Part shown: positions 39,960 through 49,103 of the stretch, in pieces
Numbering within the stretch: the first letter of the stretch is position 1
Layout of the letters: the number at the start of each line of letters is the position of its first letter
Origin: a bacterium
GTDB lineage: Bacteria; Krumholzibacteriota; Krumholzibacteriia; LZORAL124-64-63
Assembly (NCBI GenBank): GCA_024231905.1
Contig: JAAEQC010000033.1
Coordinates: 62,001 to 126,000 of the forward strand
Direction of reading: 5' to 3'
DNA length: 64,000 nt
Notes under the pieces: generated by a model
What the model was told of the DNA's origin: nothing
Database searches by the model: none
The model's input: only the letters and a program-made list of their open reading frames with translations
Position numbers and translations under genes: made by a program

Positions 39960-40687
39960 AGGAGGTTCCTTTCCATCAGGTCCGGGAAGAGAGCTGGCAG
40001 GTCGGTGAAGGCGTCGATGACCGCGTTCGGGCCGGCGGCCCGCACCCGCGCCGGATCCACCAGGCCGTAGGTGCAGCCCACGGACCGGGCGCCGTAGGCC
40101 CGGGCGGCCAGGATGTCGTTGGGGCTGTCGCCCACCACTACGACCCGTTCCGGCGCGGCCTCGACTCCCGCCAGGGCCTCCGCCAGGTGCCGGGGATCGG
40201 GCTTGCGGGCCGGAGTGTCGTCACCGCCGACCACGCCGACAAAAAAGCCGTCCAGGCCCAGTCCCGCCAAAAGAGCATCGGCGAAAACTCGCGGCTTGTT
40301 CGTGGCGACCAACAGCGGCACGCCGTCCAGGTCGGCCAGCGTCTCGACCACGCCCGGGTAGGGCCGCGTGTTATCCAGGAGATGGGCGCCGTAGTGGTCG
40401 GCGAAGACCGCCAGGCCCTCGTCGACCACCGCCGGGGCCACGGCTCCCGGCGGCACGTCGTCCGCGCCGGCGGGACGGGCCTCGTGACCCAGGGTGCGTT
40501 CCATGAGGCGCGCAACCCCGTCCCCCACGTAGGCCACGACCACGGGCACCGGTAGTTCCGCCAAGCCACGACTCGCCCGTACGGCGTTGGCCGACAAAGC
40601 GATGTCGAGGCCCGAATCCACCAGGGTCCCGTCCAGATCGAAGACGAAGGCGTCGACTTGCAGGTCGTTGCCGGGCAGGGAGCGCAT
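39956..40687 (-). CDS. HAD-superfamily phosphatase, phosphoglycolate phosphatase-like
   Basis: A 243-residue HAD hydrolase of the Gph/PGMB type. Motif I is FDLDGTLVDSG with the nucleophile Asp, motif II LLVATNKPR, and motif III/IV GDSPNDILAARAYG; the helical cap lies between motifs I and II (type C1). It probably dephosphorylates a small phosphorylated metabolite such as 2-phosphoglycolate. I chose the ATG at 40687 because GGAGG lies five bases upstream. It is the first gene of a unit with the methyltransferase and the lipoprotein oligopeptidase. Confidence 0.85.
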   Translation of the reverse strand: MRSLPGNDLQVDAFVFDLDGTLVDSGLDIALSANAVRASRGLAELPVPVVVAYVGDGVARLMERTLGHEARPAGADDVPPGAVAPAVVDEGLAVFADHYGAHLLDNTRPYPGVVETLADLDGVPLLVATNKPRVFADALLAGLGLDGFFVGVVGGDDTPARKPDPRHLAEALAGVEAAPERVVVVGDSPNDILAARAYGARSVGCTYGLVDPARVRAAGPNAVIDAFTDLPALFPDLMERNLL

Positions 40688-40766
40688 GATCTCCTCCGAT
40701 GCTTGGGAGCGCGGCGCCAAACTAGCACACGAAGTCCCATGCGTCGACGCGGCGGGCGCAGAAAGC

Positions 40767-40795
40767 GACCGGCCGCCCCCATGGAGCGGCCGGTC
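40767..40795 (-). terminator. Hairpin terminator after the S8 peptidase gene
   Basis: GACCGGCCGC (40767-40776) and GCGGCCGGTC (40786-40795) form a perfect 10-bp stem with a nine-base loop, about 20 bases after the S8 stop codon. The following minus-strand sequence is only weakly T-rich (GCTTTCTG), so termination strength is uncertain. Confidence 0.6.
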
Positions 40796-40814
40796 GTTGT
40801 GCTGCGGATCGGTC

Positions 40815-43800
40815 CTACTTGACGAGAGCGAGCTTGCTCACCTCCGCGCCGCCCTCCCAGTGCACCCGCGCGAAATACACGCCCGACGGGACCGGGCGGC
40901 CCTCGTCGTCGACACCGCGCCAGGTCACACCATGCCGTCCGGCGGCGAAGGGCGCGGGCGGCAGGCGCCGCACGCGGCGGCCGGCGGCGTCGTACACGTC
41001 GACTCCCACCTGCGCGTCGCGGGGCACTGCGAAGCGGATCTCGGTCTCCGGGTTGAACGGATTCGGGAAGGCCCCGTCCACGGCGAAGACCCGGGGCGTG
41101 TCGTCGTCGCCGGCGGCGCTCGGAATGGGCTCGGCTATGGTGATGACTCCGCCCGCGGCCACGCCCAGACTGTCGGTGGTCAGGGGACTGGGCCAGATCA
41201 CGGTCACCGAATCGACCCAGGTGGCACTGCCGAGGCCGAACTCCACCCGCAGGGAATTCTCGGCGCAGTGGCCAGCCTCATCGCCGATTTCGCGGATCTG
41301 CGTCACGCCGCCGGCCACGATGCGCACCCGCGCGCCGATGGCCGCCGCGTTGGAGTAGCCGCCCACCAGATCGATGTGCAGCCAGTTGTTGCCGTTGTTG
41401 ATGTCGTTGCGGAAGAGGCGGTTCGACGTGCCCTGGTTCACCACGTAGAGGTCCAGGTCGCCGTCCAGGTCGTAATCGGCGAAGGCGCAGGCCGAACCCG
41501 TGCCCGTGTCGCCGAGGGGACCGTTGGTGTCGTCGGTCCAGGCCCAGGCGCCGTCGTTGCGCAGGAGTTTGTTGGCGCCGGTCGCGTCCCCCACGTAGAG
41601 GTCCGGATCACCGTCGTTGTCGTAGTCGCCCCAGGCGGCGCCCCAGGTGTTGGTGGTCAGGGCCACCGTCGGCGTCGTGACATCCACGAAACCACCCATG
41701 CCGTCGCCGGCCAGGAGGCGGTTCGGCTGGCCGAAGTTCGTCAGGTAGATGTCGAGGTTCCCGTCCCCATTGGCGTCGGCGACGCAGGCCCCCACCCCGT
41801 TGTTGGCGTCGGCCACCACGGGCGTCGTGATATCGGTGAACATGAAGTTGCCGTCGTTGCGCGCCAGGAGGTTGGGCATACCAGCACACACCAGGTAGCA
41901 GTCCTGGTCGCCGTCGTTGTCGAAGTCGCCCCAGGCCGAGTCCCAGGCATCCTGTGGGATGTCCAGGGGGGGCTGGGTCACGTCGAAGAAGCCGCCCATG
42001 CCGTCGCCCGCATAGAGGTGGTGCAACGTGCCGTTCATGCCGGTCACATAGACGTCGAGCTTGCCGTCGTTGTTCACATCGACCCACTGGGTGCCGGTAC
42101 CGTCGGCGGGGTCGTTGATCGGCCCGAGCGGCCCGTTCACGAAATGCAGGCCCTGGTTATGGAAGACGGCGTTGGGCAGCCCCCAGTTTCCCACGTGCAG
42201 GTCCAGCAGGCCGTCGTTGTCGAAGTCGCCCCACATGGGCTCCATGGCGAAAGCGAGATTGTCCACCGGTGCCAGGGTGGCATTGGTGAAGTTCGAGATG
42301 TTGTTCTGGAGCAGGAAGCACTGGCTCTGGGTGTTGGTGAAGTAGATGTCCGGGTCGCCGTCCCGGTCGTAGTCGCCCCAGACGATGCCCTTGCCCTGGC
42401 CCGTGGCGTCGGCCAGGAAACCGGCCGTCACGTCCACCCACAGGGGCGGCGCCACGGGGATGGCAGCGATGGCGGCGGCCAGGTCCGGACGCGGCCCGAT
42501 GTTGCCCGCCGGAGGCGTGATCTGGGCCGTGCCCGTGGCTATGAGGGTCGAGCGCACCACGGCCGGAGTGAGCGGAGTGCCTGTGGCGGCCTGGAGGTAC
42601 CAGCCCTGCAGGCAGGCCACGGCGCCCGCCACCACGGGTGAAGCGCTGGAGGTGCCGTTGAACGTGGATGTGAACCAGCGGTTCTTGCCCTCGGTGCTGA
42701 AGAGATCTCCGTAACCGGTGGTGTAGACGTTCTCTCCCCAGCCCTGCACATCCACCCGGGTACCGTAGCTGGAGAAGGAGAGCTTCTGCAGGTCGCCGTT
42801 GGTGAAGGTGCCGCCGGGGTAGGCGCCGCCGGCACCCACGATGATGGCTCCCGAGTCACCGTACCAGGTCATGAGGTCCAGATTCTGGCCGCCGTTGCCG
42901 GCCGCCTCCACCACGATGATGCCGTTGCCCACGGCATTCTGGATGGCCGCATAGATCGATCCGTAGGACTGGCTCGCCGGCGTGGTGGCCGGGTACCACT
43001 CCACGGGCACGTAGCCGTTGCTGCCCGTGTAGTCCCACTGCTGTTCCAGAAGGATGACATCCCCCGCCGAGAGGGCCGCCACGGCCAGGCCGATGGCGCC
43101 GGCCACGTTCCAGGACCGGGTCGGCGTACCGTAGTAGCAGCCGCAGGTGGCCAGGCCGGCCCCCTTGGCCACGCCCGTCACGCCCCAGCCGTTGTCGTTG
43201 GCCACCAGCTCGCCGATGACCGCCGTGCCGTGGTTGTCGTCAGTGAAGGGGTCGCCCACGTTGTTGGTGTTGAGCTGGGAGCCGACGGCCTTGGTCACGT
43301 CCTCATGGCTGTAGTTCCAGCTGTACTCGATGTCGCAGACGGTCACGCCGGTGCCGTCGCCACCGGTCAGAGTCCAGGCGTACTGGGCGTCCACGCCCGT
43401 GGGCGTCGAGGCCGCCGTGGCCAGGTAGCCCTGGTTGGAGACGTAACTGGGCGGCAGGGGCAGTTCCGGCGGCAGGGCCACCGGATAAGCCAGCTGGACC
43501 CCGGGCAAGGCTTGCAGATCAGCCGCCACCAGGGCCGCGTCGCCGCCACCGGTCAGTCGGAGCCGGTAGATGTTGTTCAGGTTGTAGACCGGTTCCTCAA
43601 GATTCGCCGAGGCGGTCACGGCCCACTGGTCGACCTCGGGTTCGGGCACCTCGGCGCAGAGCCGGGTCCACTCGCCACCGCCGGCGGCCAGCACCAGCGG
43701 CTCGACACCGTCCACGGCGTTCATGCCCGACTGGTCCAGGAGCACCGGACCGTCCAGGCGCACCCAGGACTCCTGGAGGAACATGACCTCCACGAGGGCA

Positions 43801-43895
43801 GCCTCGTGTGGATAGTCGAAGGTCTGAGCGGTGGTGAAGGTCGGAAGAAGCAGGACGAAGGCGAAGAAGAATGTCGGCAGTACTGATCGATGCAT
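40815..43895 (-). CDS. Secreted subtilisin-like (S8) peptidase with VCBS/FG-GAP repeats, ASPIC/UnbV and sorting domains
   Basis: A 1026-residue exported protein. Order: signal peptide (SVLPTFFFAFVLLLPTFTTA); prodomain to about 150; S8 domain (about 165-480) with Asp in GVTVCDIEYSW, His in NHGTAVIGELVAND and Ser in NGTSSASPVVAGA; at least six VCBS repeats of the type WGDYDRDGDPDIYF, rich in DxDxDG calcium sites (about 495-800); an ASPIC/UnbV segment (GARVRIVAGG, RVEFGLG); and an FlgD/T9SS-like domain with FPNPFNPETEIRF ending in VSKLALVK. It is likely a calcium-stabilised surface protease. It is monocistronic, with a hairpin after the stop and an AT-rich upstream region near 43950-43980. Confidence 0.93.
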   Translation of the reverse strand: MHRSVLPTFFFAFVLLLPTFTTAQTFDYPHEAALVEVMFLQESWVRLDGPVLLDQSGMNAVDGVEPLVLAAGGGEWTRLCAEVPEPEVDQWAVTASANLEEPVYNLNNIYRLRLTGGGDAALVAADLQALPGVQLAYPVALPPELPLPPSYVSNQGYLATAASTPTGVDAQYAWTLTGGDGTGVTVCDIEYSWNYSHEDVTKAVGSQLNTNNVGDPFTDDNHGTAVIGELVANDNGWGVTGVAKGAGLATCGCYYGTPTRSWNVAGAIGLAVAALSAGDVILLEQQWDYTGSNGYVPVEWYPATTPASQSYGSIYAAIQNAVGNGIIVVEAAGNGGQNLDLMTWYGDSGAIIVGAGGAYPGGTFTNGDLQKLSFSSYGTRVDVQGWGENVYTTGYGDLFSTEGKNRWFTSTFNGTSSASPVVAGAVACLQGWYLQAATGTPLTPAVVRSTLIATGTAQITPPAGNIGPRPDLAAAIAAIPVAPPLWVDVTAGFLADATGQGKGIVWGDYDRDGDPDIYFTNTQSQCFLLQNNISNFTNATLAPVDNLAFAMEPMWGDFDNDGLLDLHVGNWGLPNAVFHNQGLHFVNGPLGPINDPADGTGTQWVDVNNDGKLDVYVTGMNGTLHHLYAGDGMGGFFDVTQPPLDIPQDAWDSAWGDFDNDGDQDCYLVCAGMPNLLARNDGNFMFTDITTPVVADANNGVGACVADANGDGNLDIYLTNFGQPNRLLAGDGMGGFVDVTTPTVALTTNTWGAAWGDYDNDGDPDLYVGDATGANKLLRNDGAWAWTDDTNGPLGDTGTGSACAFADYDLDGDLDLYVVNQGTSNRLFRNDINNGNNWLHIDLVGGYSNAAAIGARVRIVAGGVTQIREIGDEAGHCAENSLRVEFGLGSATWVDSVTVIWPSPLTTDSLGVAAGGVITIAEPIPSAAGDDDTPRVFAVDGAFPNPFNPETEIRFAVPRDAQVGVDVYDAAGRRVRRLPPAPFAAGRHGVTWRGVDDEGRPVPSGVYFARVHWEGGAEVSKLALVK

Positions 43896-44039
43896 GAGTG
43901 GCCCCCCGGGATGGCTGATCAGAATCCGTCGCCGCCGTGGCGACGTATCACTGATATTGATATTTCATCTCCAGTGGGGATCTTACAGGAAAGTCCGTCC
44001 CGATTGCCCAAAAAAACGCTCGAAACCCCACCAAAACAG

Positions 44040-45578
44040 TCATGGAGCGCGTTTCACGACCCAGACGGAGGTGGATCCGAACTCTTTCACGACCTCGTAA
44101 TTCTCCTGGACCGTGCCCAGCAGCAGGCCCATCTGGGGGTTGTCCAGGGCCAGGTCGATCTCGTGGGTCCAGGTGCCGAATACCGCCATGCGGGGAGTCC
44201 GCGTCTTGAGGGCCGCGGTGACGGAACGGTGGTTGGGAATGCGGAAGAGCGTCCGGTCGGCACCGCCGAGCCCGGCCGAGACGCCGATGGCGAAGTGGTT
44301 CTCCATGCCGGGCACGAAGCGCCGCCCACTCTCGAAGACATAACCGGGCCACAGGGAGAAGACCACGTCGTCCTGTTCGCTATGGGACCGGATCTCCGCG
44401 GCCACCGCGTGGTAGTTCTCGAAGGACCAGGCCGGGTCGTCGTCCATGCCCGGCCGTCCAACGAAGAACACCCCTGCGCCCAGAACCACCAGCGCGCCGG
44501 CCACCACCGCCCGCCGTTCCCACCGGGTGCCGCCCAGGTGCAGCAGGGTCACCATGATCAGCGGCAGGGCCAGGCTCGCCAGGGGCGCACCGAAGTACTG
44601 GGCGTAGACCGGATCCGGCGCCAGGCAGAACAGGACGTAAACAAGGGTCGCCGCACCCACCACCGCCAGGAAGCGTCCCTCGGCCCCACCGGTCCGCCGC
44701 GCCAACCAGGCTCCGGCGCCGATCAGGGCGAACTGGACCAACTGGAAAGGATCGCGGACCAGGATCCCGGCCAGGCCGGCCAGGGATGCCGCCGCCCGCC
44801 GCGCCAGGCCGGGTTCCGGATACCGGTTACGCAGTTCGCTGAAACGGATCTCGTGGTAGCGGAGGTTGTCGAAGACGAAGGCCGCCGGGTCGCGCAGGTA
44901 ACAGACCAGCAGCGGGAGACTGCCCAGGGCCCAGCCCCCGGCCACCAAGGCTGCGTCGCGCAGCCACTGCCCCGGACGCTCCCCGACCCGCCGGCCGGTC
45001 ACCGCAAGGGCCAGGACCACCACCGGGCCCAGGGGCGCGAAAAGGAGCCGCACGGATCCGGCCAGCCCCAGGGCCAGCCCCGCTCCGGCCAGGGCCAGGA
45101 TACGCCGACGCCCGGCCAGTCCCCCTGCCAGCGACATCCAGGCTACCGTCACCAGCAGCCCGGTCAGGGCGTAGGTCTTGACCGTCACCGACCAGGACAG
45201 GACATGGGGTTGCAGCGCCACGTAGGCCGTGCCCAGGACCACCAGCCACAGCGCCTGCCGGTAGCGACACGCCAGGTACCGCCACCAGATGACTGCCGTG
45301 GCCACGAGCAGGATTGCCGACAGACCGCGCAGTGGCCGCAGGCCGGGTCCCGCCGCTTTCACCACCGGTGCGTAGAGAGCTGGTAACAGGGGCGCCTGGG
45401 GGTAGAAGAAATCCGTGTAGGGCGTCTGCCCCTGGGCCACCAGTCCCGCGGCCGCCGCATAGTAGCCCTCGTCCCCGTCGATGGGCCGCCACCAGGCCGC
45501 TGCCAAGGCCGCCGCCGCCACTGCCAGGAGCAGGATCGGACCCGCGGCGCGGGTGAGTCGTGGCGAAGGGACGGACAC
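44040..45578 (-). CDS. GT39-like polytopic glycosyltransferase (dolichyl/undecaprenyl-phosphate-sugar type)
   Basis: A 512-residue protein with about eleven hydrophobic segments and a soluble C-terminal domain. After the first helix, RPIDGDEGYYAAAA carries the Asp-Glu pair in the first extracytoplasmic loop that is catalytic in GT-C enzymes, and DFFYPQAPLLP follows, typical of GT39/ArnT-like proteins. They transfer sugars from a polyprenyl-phosphate donor outside the inner membrane. I chose GTG 45578 because AAAGG lies upstream and the first helix follows; the frame is open for 20 more codons. It diverges from the symporter gene. Substrate unknown. Confidence 0.8.
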   Translation of the reverse strand: MSVPSPRLTRAAGPILLLAVAAAALAAAWWRPIDGDEGYYAAAAGLVAQGQTPYTDFFYPQAPLLPALYAPVVKAAGPGLRPLRGLSAILLVATAVIWWRYLACRYRQALWLVVLGTAYVALQPHVLSWSVTVKTYALTGLLVTVAWMSLAGGLAGRRRILALAGAGLALGLAGSVRLLFAPLGPVVVLALAVTGRRVGERPGQWLRDAALVAGGWALGSLPLLVCYLRDPAAFVFDNLRYHEIRFSELRNRYPEPGLARRAAASLAGLAGILVRDPFQLVQFALIGAGAWLARRTGGAEGRFLAVVGAATLVYVLFCLAPDPVYAQYFGAPLASLALPLIMVTLLHLGGTRWERRAVVAGALVVLGAGVFFVGRPGMDDDPAWSFENYHAVAAEIRSHSEQDDVVFSLWPGYVFESGRRFVPGMENHFAIGVSAGLGGADRTLFRIPNHRSVTAALKTRTPRMAVFGTWTHEIDLALDNPQMGLLLGTVQENYEVVKEFGSTSVWVVKRAP

Positions 45579-45743
45579 GGATCTGCCTTTCGACGGTATC
45601 GGGCGCGGACGCGGACCCGGGCAGGATACCACCGGCATCCGCCCGACAGCGACGCCTTTATCCCGGCGGTTGCCCCTTCCCCCCGCCTGGTCCTATGATG
45701 GCGCCCGTCCACGGTCGACCACACCTCTGGCCCGGGAGAAACC

Positions 45744-47204
45744 TTGAGTCCCCTCGTCCTCGGCATCGTGCTCTACAGCGTCGTCATCGTGGGCGTGGGT
45801 ATCGTGGCCGCCCGGATGAACCGTACCCTCGACGCTTACCTCCTGGCCGACCGCCGCCTCGGGCCCTGGGTCGCCGCCTTCAGCGAACGGGCCAGCGGCG
45901 AGTCCGCCTGGTTGCTCATCGGATTGCCCGGACTGGCCTTCGCCACCGGAGCCGGCACAGTCTGGGTGGGCGTGGGTTGCTGCTCGGGCATCGCCTTCTC
46001 CTGGTTCGCGGTGGCACGGCGGCTGCGGATCGAGACCGAGCGCTACGGCGCCCTCACCCTGGCCGACTATTTCGAGGCCCGCCACGGGGACGCCGGCCAC
46101 ACCGTGCGCATCACCGCCACGGCCATCATCCTCTTCTTCTTCACCTTCTACGTGGCCGCCCAGTTCCTGGCCGCGGGCAAGGTCCTGAACTTCTACCTGG
46201 GCATTTCCCAGCTGCAGGGCATGGCCGTGGGCGCCGTGCTCGTGCTCTTCTACACGGCGGCCGGCGGTCTGCTTGCCGTCAGCTGGACCGACCTGGTCCA
46301 GGGCGTCATCATGCTCGTCACCCTGGCGGTCCTGCCCGTGGCCGTGCTGGTGGAACTGGGGGGACCGGGCGTCCTCCAGGCGAAGCTGGCCGGTCTGGGC
46401 GGGGACTACTTGCACCTGGCCCCCGGCGCCACGGGCTGGGCCGCGGCCAGCGGTGTGCTGGGCAGCCTGGCCATCGGTCTGGGCTACATGGGCCAGCCCC
46501 ACCTGGTATTGCGTTTCATGGCCATCAGGTCGCCGGGGGACGTGCGCACCGGACGGCTGGTCGCCATCGGCTGGGCCCTCATCGCCTTCTTCGGGGCCAT
46601 CCTCATCGGACTGGTGGGGCTGGCCTGGTTCGGACCCGAGGCCATGGGCGAAGGACAGATCGTTGCCGACCAGGAGCAGCTCATGCCGCTCATGGCCCGC
46701 ACCTTCATGCCCGAGTGGCTGGCCGTGGTCATGATCTGCGGCGCCATCGCCGCCATGATGTCCACCGCCGACAGCCAACTCCTGACCTCGGCCAGCGCCA
46801 TCAGCGAGGACATCTACCGGAAGATCATCGACCGCGACGCACCCCAGGCCCGCCTGGTAGCCCTGGGGCGCTGGGCCACCCTGGGCGTGGGCGCCGTAGG
46901 ATTCCTGCTGGCCTGGCAAGCGGACGTATTCGTCTACGACATGGTGCTGTATGCTTGGGCGGGACTGGGCGCGGCCTTCGGGCCGCCGCTCCTGCTCTCG
47001 CTGCACTGGCGGCGTACGAGCCGGGCCGGCGTGCTGGCGGGCCTGGTCACCGGAACGTTGGCCGTCGTGGTATGGTACAACATTCCCGTACTGCAGGGCG
47101 CCCTCTACGAGATGATTCCGGGCTATGGACTCTCGCTGGGCGCCACGATCCTGTTCAGCCTGCTCCGGCCCGACACCGGCGAGCGGCAACCCATGGAGGG
47201 GTGA
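45744..47204 (+). CDS. Sodium:solute symporter family protein (PutP-like)
   Basis: A 486-residue inner-membrane transporter with about 13 helices. SSS-family features: DAYLLADRRLGPWVAAFSERASGESAWLLIG in helices one and two, the FYTAAGGLLAVSWTDLVQG block in helices five to six (the classic SSF signature), and SAISEDIYRKI after helix nine. This resembles proline or other small-solute/Na+ symporters of the PutP branch, but the substrate is not readable. The start is TTG with GGGAG six bases upstream. A SPOR-domain gene starts two bases after the stop; with fabH these form an apparent operon. Confidence 0.9.
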   Translation: MSPLVLGIVLYSVVIVGVGIVAARMNRTLDAYLLADRRLGPWVAAFSERASGESAWLLIGLPGLAFATGAGTVWVGVGCCSGIAFSWFAVARRLRIETERYGALTLADYFEARHGDAGHTVRITATAIILFFFTFYVAAQFLAAGKVLNFYLGISQLQGMAVGAVLVLFYTAAGGLLAVSWTDLVQGVIMLVTLAVLPVAVLVELGGPGVLQAKLAGLGGDYLHLAPGATGWAAASGVLGSLAIGLGYMGQPHLVLRFMAIRSPGDVRTGRLVAIGWALIAFFGAILIGLVGLAWFGPEAMGEGQIVADQEQLMPLMARTFMPEWLAVVMICGAIAAMMSTADSQLLTSASAISEDIYRKIIDRDAPQARLVALGRWATLGVGAVGFLLAWQADVFVYDMVLYAWAGLGAAFGPPLLLSLHWRRTSRAGVLAGLVTGTLAVVVWYNIPVLQGALYEMIPGYGLSLGATILFSLLRPDTGERQPMEG

Positions 47205-47206
47205 AA

Positions 47207-47857
47207 ATGAGCCAGCAGAAGAATAACAAGGGACTCCTCAAGGACGGCACGAGCCGCCTGGCCAAGACCGGCAACCGGCGAGGAGTGCCACCCATCCTGT
47301 GGATCGCGGTGGTCGTATGCGCCGTCGGGGCCTTCCTGCTCTTCCGCCAGCCCGGCGGTGGGGACGCGCCCACGGGCATCGGCGAGCGCAGTTCCGTGGT
47401 GACCGTCGGCGCCGATTCGACCGACTCGCCGGGCCACGTTGCTCCCCGTTCCGGCGAGGTGGATATCGCTGACGAGACCCACGAACTCGTGGCCGAGACC
47501 CCGGCCGGTGACGCGCCGCCGCCGGAGACTCCCGTCCGGGACGAGCAGACGGCTCCGCCCCCGGCCCGCGACGAGACCGCCGCCGCAGAATCCCCCCCCG
47601 AGGAGAAGATCGCACCGGCCGACCGCGGCGGCTGGGTGGTGCAAGTGGGCTCGTTCGGCAGCGCCGAGAACGCCGACCGGGAAGCGGCCCGCCTGCGGGA
47701 AGCCGGCTGGGACGCCCGCGTGAAGGTGGGCAACACCTCCGACGGCAGCATGATCTACCGGGTCCGCATCGGCTACTTCACTACCCGCGACCTGGCCCAG
47801 ACCTTCGCCCGTCAGAACACGGACCGGATCCCCGGCGCCATCGCCGTGCACCGGTAG
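47207..47857 (+). CDS. Membrane-anchored SPOR-domain protein
   Basis: A 216-residue bitopic protein: a short basic cytoplasmic tail, one membrane helix (ILWIAVVVCAVGAFLLF, about 32-48), a long Pro/Glu/Ala-rich periplasmic linker, and a C-terminal SPOR domain beginning at WVVQVGSFGSAENADREAARL (about 142) and ending at IPGAIAVHR. SPOR domains bind denuded peptidoglycan at the division site, so a role at the septum is likely. GGAGG overlaps the symporter's end, giving tight coupling. Similar layouts are seen in FtsN- and DedD-like proteins, though the linker is not conserved. Confidence 0.88.
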   Translation: MSQQKNNKGLLKDGTSRLAKTGNRRGVPPILWIAVVVCAVGAFLLFRQPGGGDAPTGIGERSSVVTVGADSTDSPGHVAPRSGEVDIADETHELVAETPAGDAPPPETPVRDEQTAPPPARDETAAAESPPEEKIAPADRGGWVVQVGSFGSAENADREAARLREAGWDARVKVGNTSDGSMIYRVRIGYFTTRDLAQTFARQNTDRIPGAIAVHR

Positions 47858-47878
47858 CAGGCAGGAGGAAGACAGGCC

Positions 47879-48886
47879 ATGCGCGCAGCGATCACGGGCA
47901 CGGGTTTCTGGGTACCCGAACAGGTCATCACCAACCAGGACCTGACCAGGCTGATGGACACTTCCGACCAGTGGATCGTCGAACGCAGCGGCATCCGCGA
48001 ACGCCGCTGGCTGCGGGTAGGCGAGGACGGCCGCACCGAACTGACCGGCGCCGAGATGGGCGCCAACGCCGCGCGCATGGCCATGGCCGACGCGGGAATC
48101 ACCGCCGACGACATCGACTTCGTGATCTACGCCACGGTCAACCCCGACATCTTCTTCCCGGGCAACGGTGTGTTCATCGAGGATCTGCTCGAACTGGGTA
48201 CGGTCGGCGCCATGGACATCCGCAACCAGTGCACGGGCTTCGTCTACGGCCTGGCCGCGGCCGAGGGCTTCATCCGGTCCGGGACGGCGCAGACGATCCT
48301 GCTCATCGGAGGCGAGATCCAGTCCACGGCCCTGGACGTCTCGAACCGTGGCCGCGACACAGCGGTTCTCTTCGGCGACGGCGCCGGGGCGGCGATCGTG
48401 CAGGGGACGGAGGAGGACCGCGGCGTCATCGCTTCGGTACTGCACAGCCAGGGTCGCTTCGCCCGCGAATTGTGGGCGGAGATCCCCTGCGGCAACGTGG
48501 CCGGACGCTACACGCCCGAGATGGTCGAAGGCGGGGGCAACCATCCGCACATGAACGGCAAGATGGTCTTCAAGCACGCCACGCGTCGCTTCTGCGAGGC
48601 CATCCGGGAGGTCATGAAAAAGGGCGGCGTCGGGCCGGACGACGTGGCTCTGGTCATCCCCCACCAGGCCAACCAGCGCATCACCGACGCCGTGGGCCAG
48701 CGCATGGGATTCCCACCGGAACGGGTCTTCTCCAATATCGCCAAGTATGGCAACACAACGGCCGCCAGCATTCCCATCGCCCTGGCCGAGGCCGTGCGCG
48801 AAGGGCGCCTGAAGAGCGGCGATCTGCTGGTGCTCGTGGCCTTCGGCTCAGGCTTCACTTGGGGGGCGAATCTCCTGCGCTGGTAA
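47879..48886 (+). CDS. fabH: 3-oxoacyl-ACP synthase III family protein (FabH)
   Basis: Initiates fatty-acid synthesis by condensing acyl-CoA with malonyl-ACP. In the 335-residue product, DTSDQWIVERSGIRERR is the FabH signature, the nucleophile is C118 in IRNQCTGFVYG, the catalytic His lies in VIPHQANQRI and the Asn in AKYGNTTAASIP. GFGSG-like AFGSGFTWGANLLRW ends the chain. It may be the housekeeping KASIII or a relative with another primer; the substrate pocket cannot be judged by eye. AGGAGG precedes the ATG by ten bases. It closes the symporter-SPOR-fabH unit and is followed by a strong terminator. Confidence 0.88.
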   Translation: MRAAITGTGFWVPEQVITNQDLTRLMDTSDQWIVERSGIRERRWLRVGEDGRTELTGAEMGANAARMAMADAGITADDIDFVIYATVNPDIFFPGNGVFIEDLLELGTVGAMDIRNQCTGFVYGLAAAEGFIRSGTAQTILLIGGEIQSTALDVSNRGRDTAVLFGDGAGAAIVQGTEEDRGVIASVLHSQGRFARELWAEIPCGNVAGRYTPEMVEGGGNHPHMNGKMVFKHATRRFCEAIREVMKKGGVGPDDVALVIPHQANQRITDAVGQRMGFPPERVFSNIAKYGNTTAASIPIALAEAVREGRLKSGDLLVLVAFGSGFTWGANLLRW

Positions 48887-48937
48887 GTCCACGGTGTTGT
48901 GCGGTTCGGCACACACCCCCGTGGACATTCCCTGACG

Positions 48938-48965
48938 GTCGGCGCCTGTCCGGCGTCGGCTTTTT
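48938..48965 (+). terminator. Rho-independent terminator after fabH
   Basis: GTCGGCGCC (48938-48946) pairs with GGCGTCGGC (48952-48960) over TGTCC with two G-T wobbles, and TTTTT follows. It lies about 50 bases after the fabH stop. Confidence 0.8.
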
Positions 48966-49103
48966 CGTCCCACAGACGTTTTCCTGATCGAACAAATAAC
49001 TCTCTGCCATGGTCTTAACCGGAACGGGTACGAATCCGGTCGAACCGGTCCACATCTTGAGGTTCTCCAGTCGAGGTCCCGTACCCGACGAAAGGAGAAT
49101 GTC

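Noticed and set aside
43927..43945. 7-bp hairpin CGTCGCC/GGCGACG in the leader of the S8 gene
   Set aside because: Short, GC-rich and without a U-tract or known motif; likely chance in this composition, although it could affect the leader.
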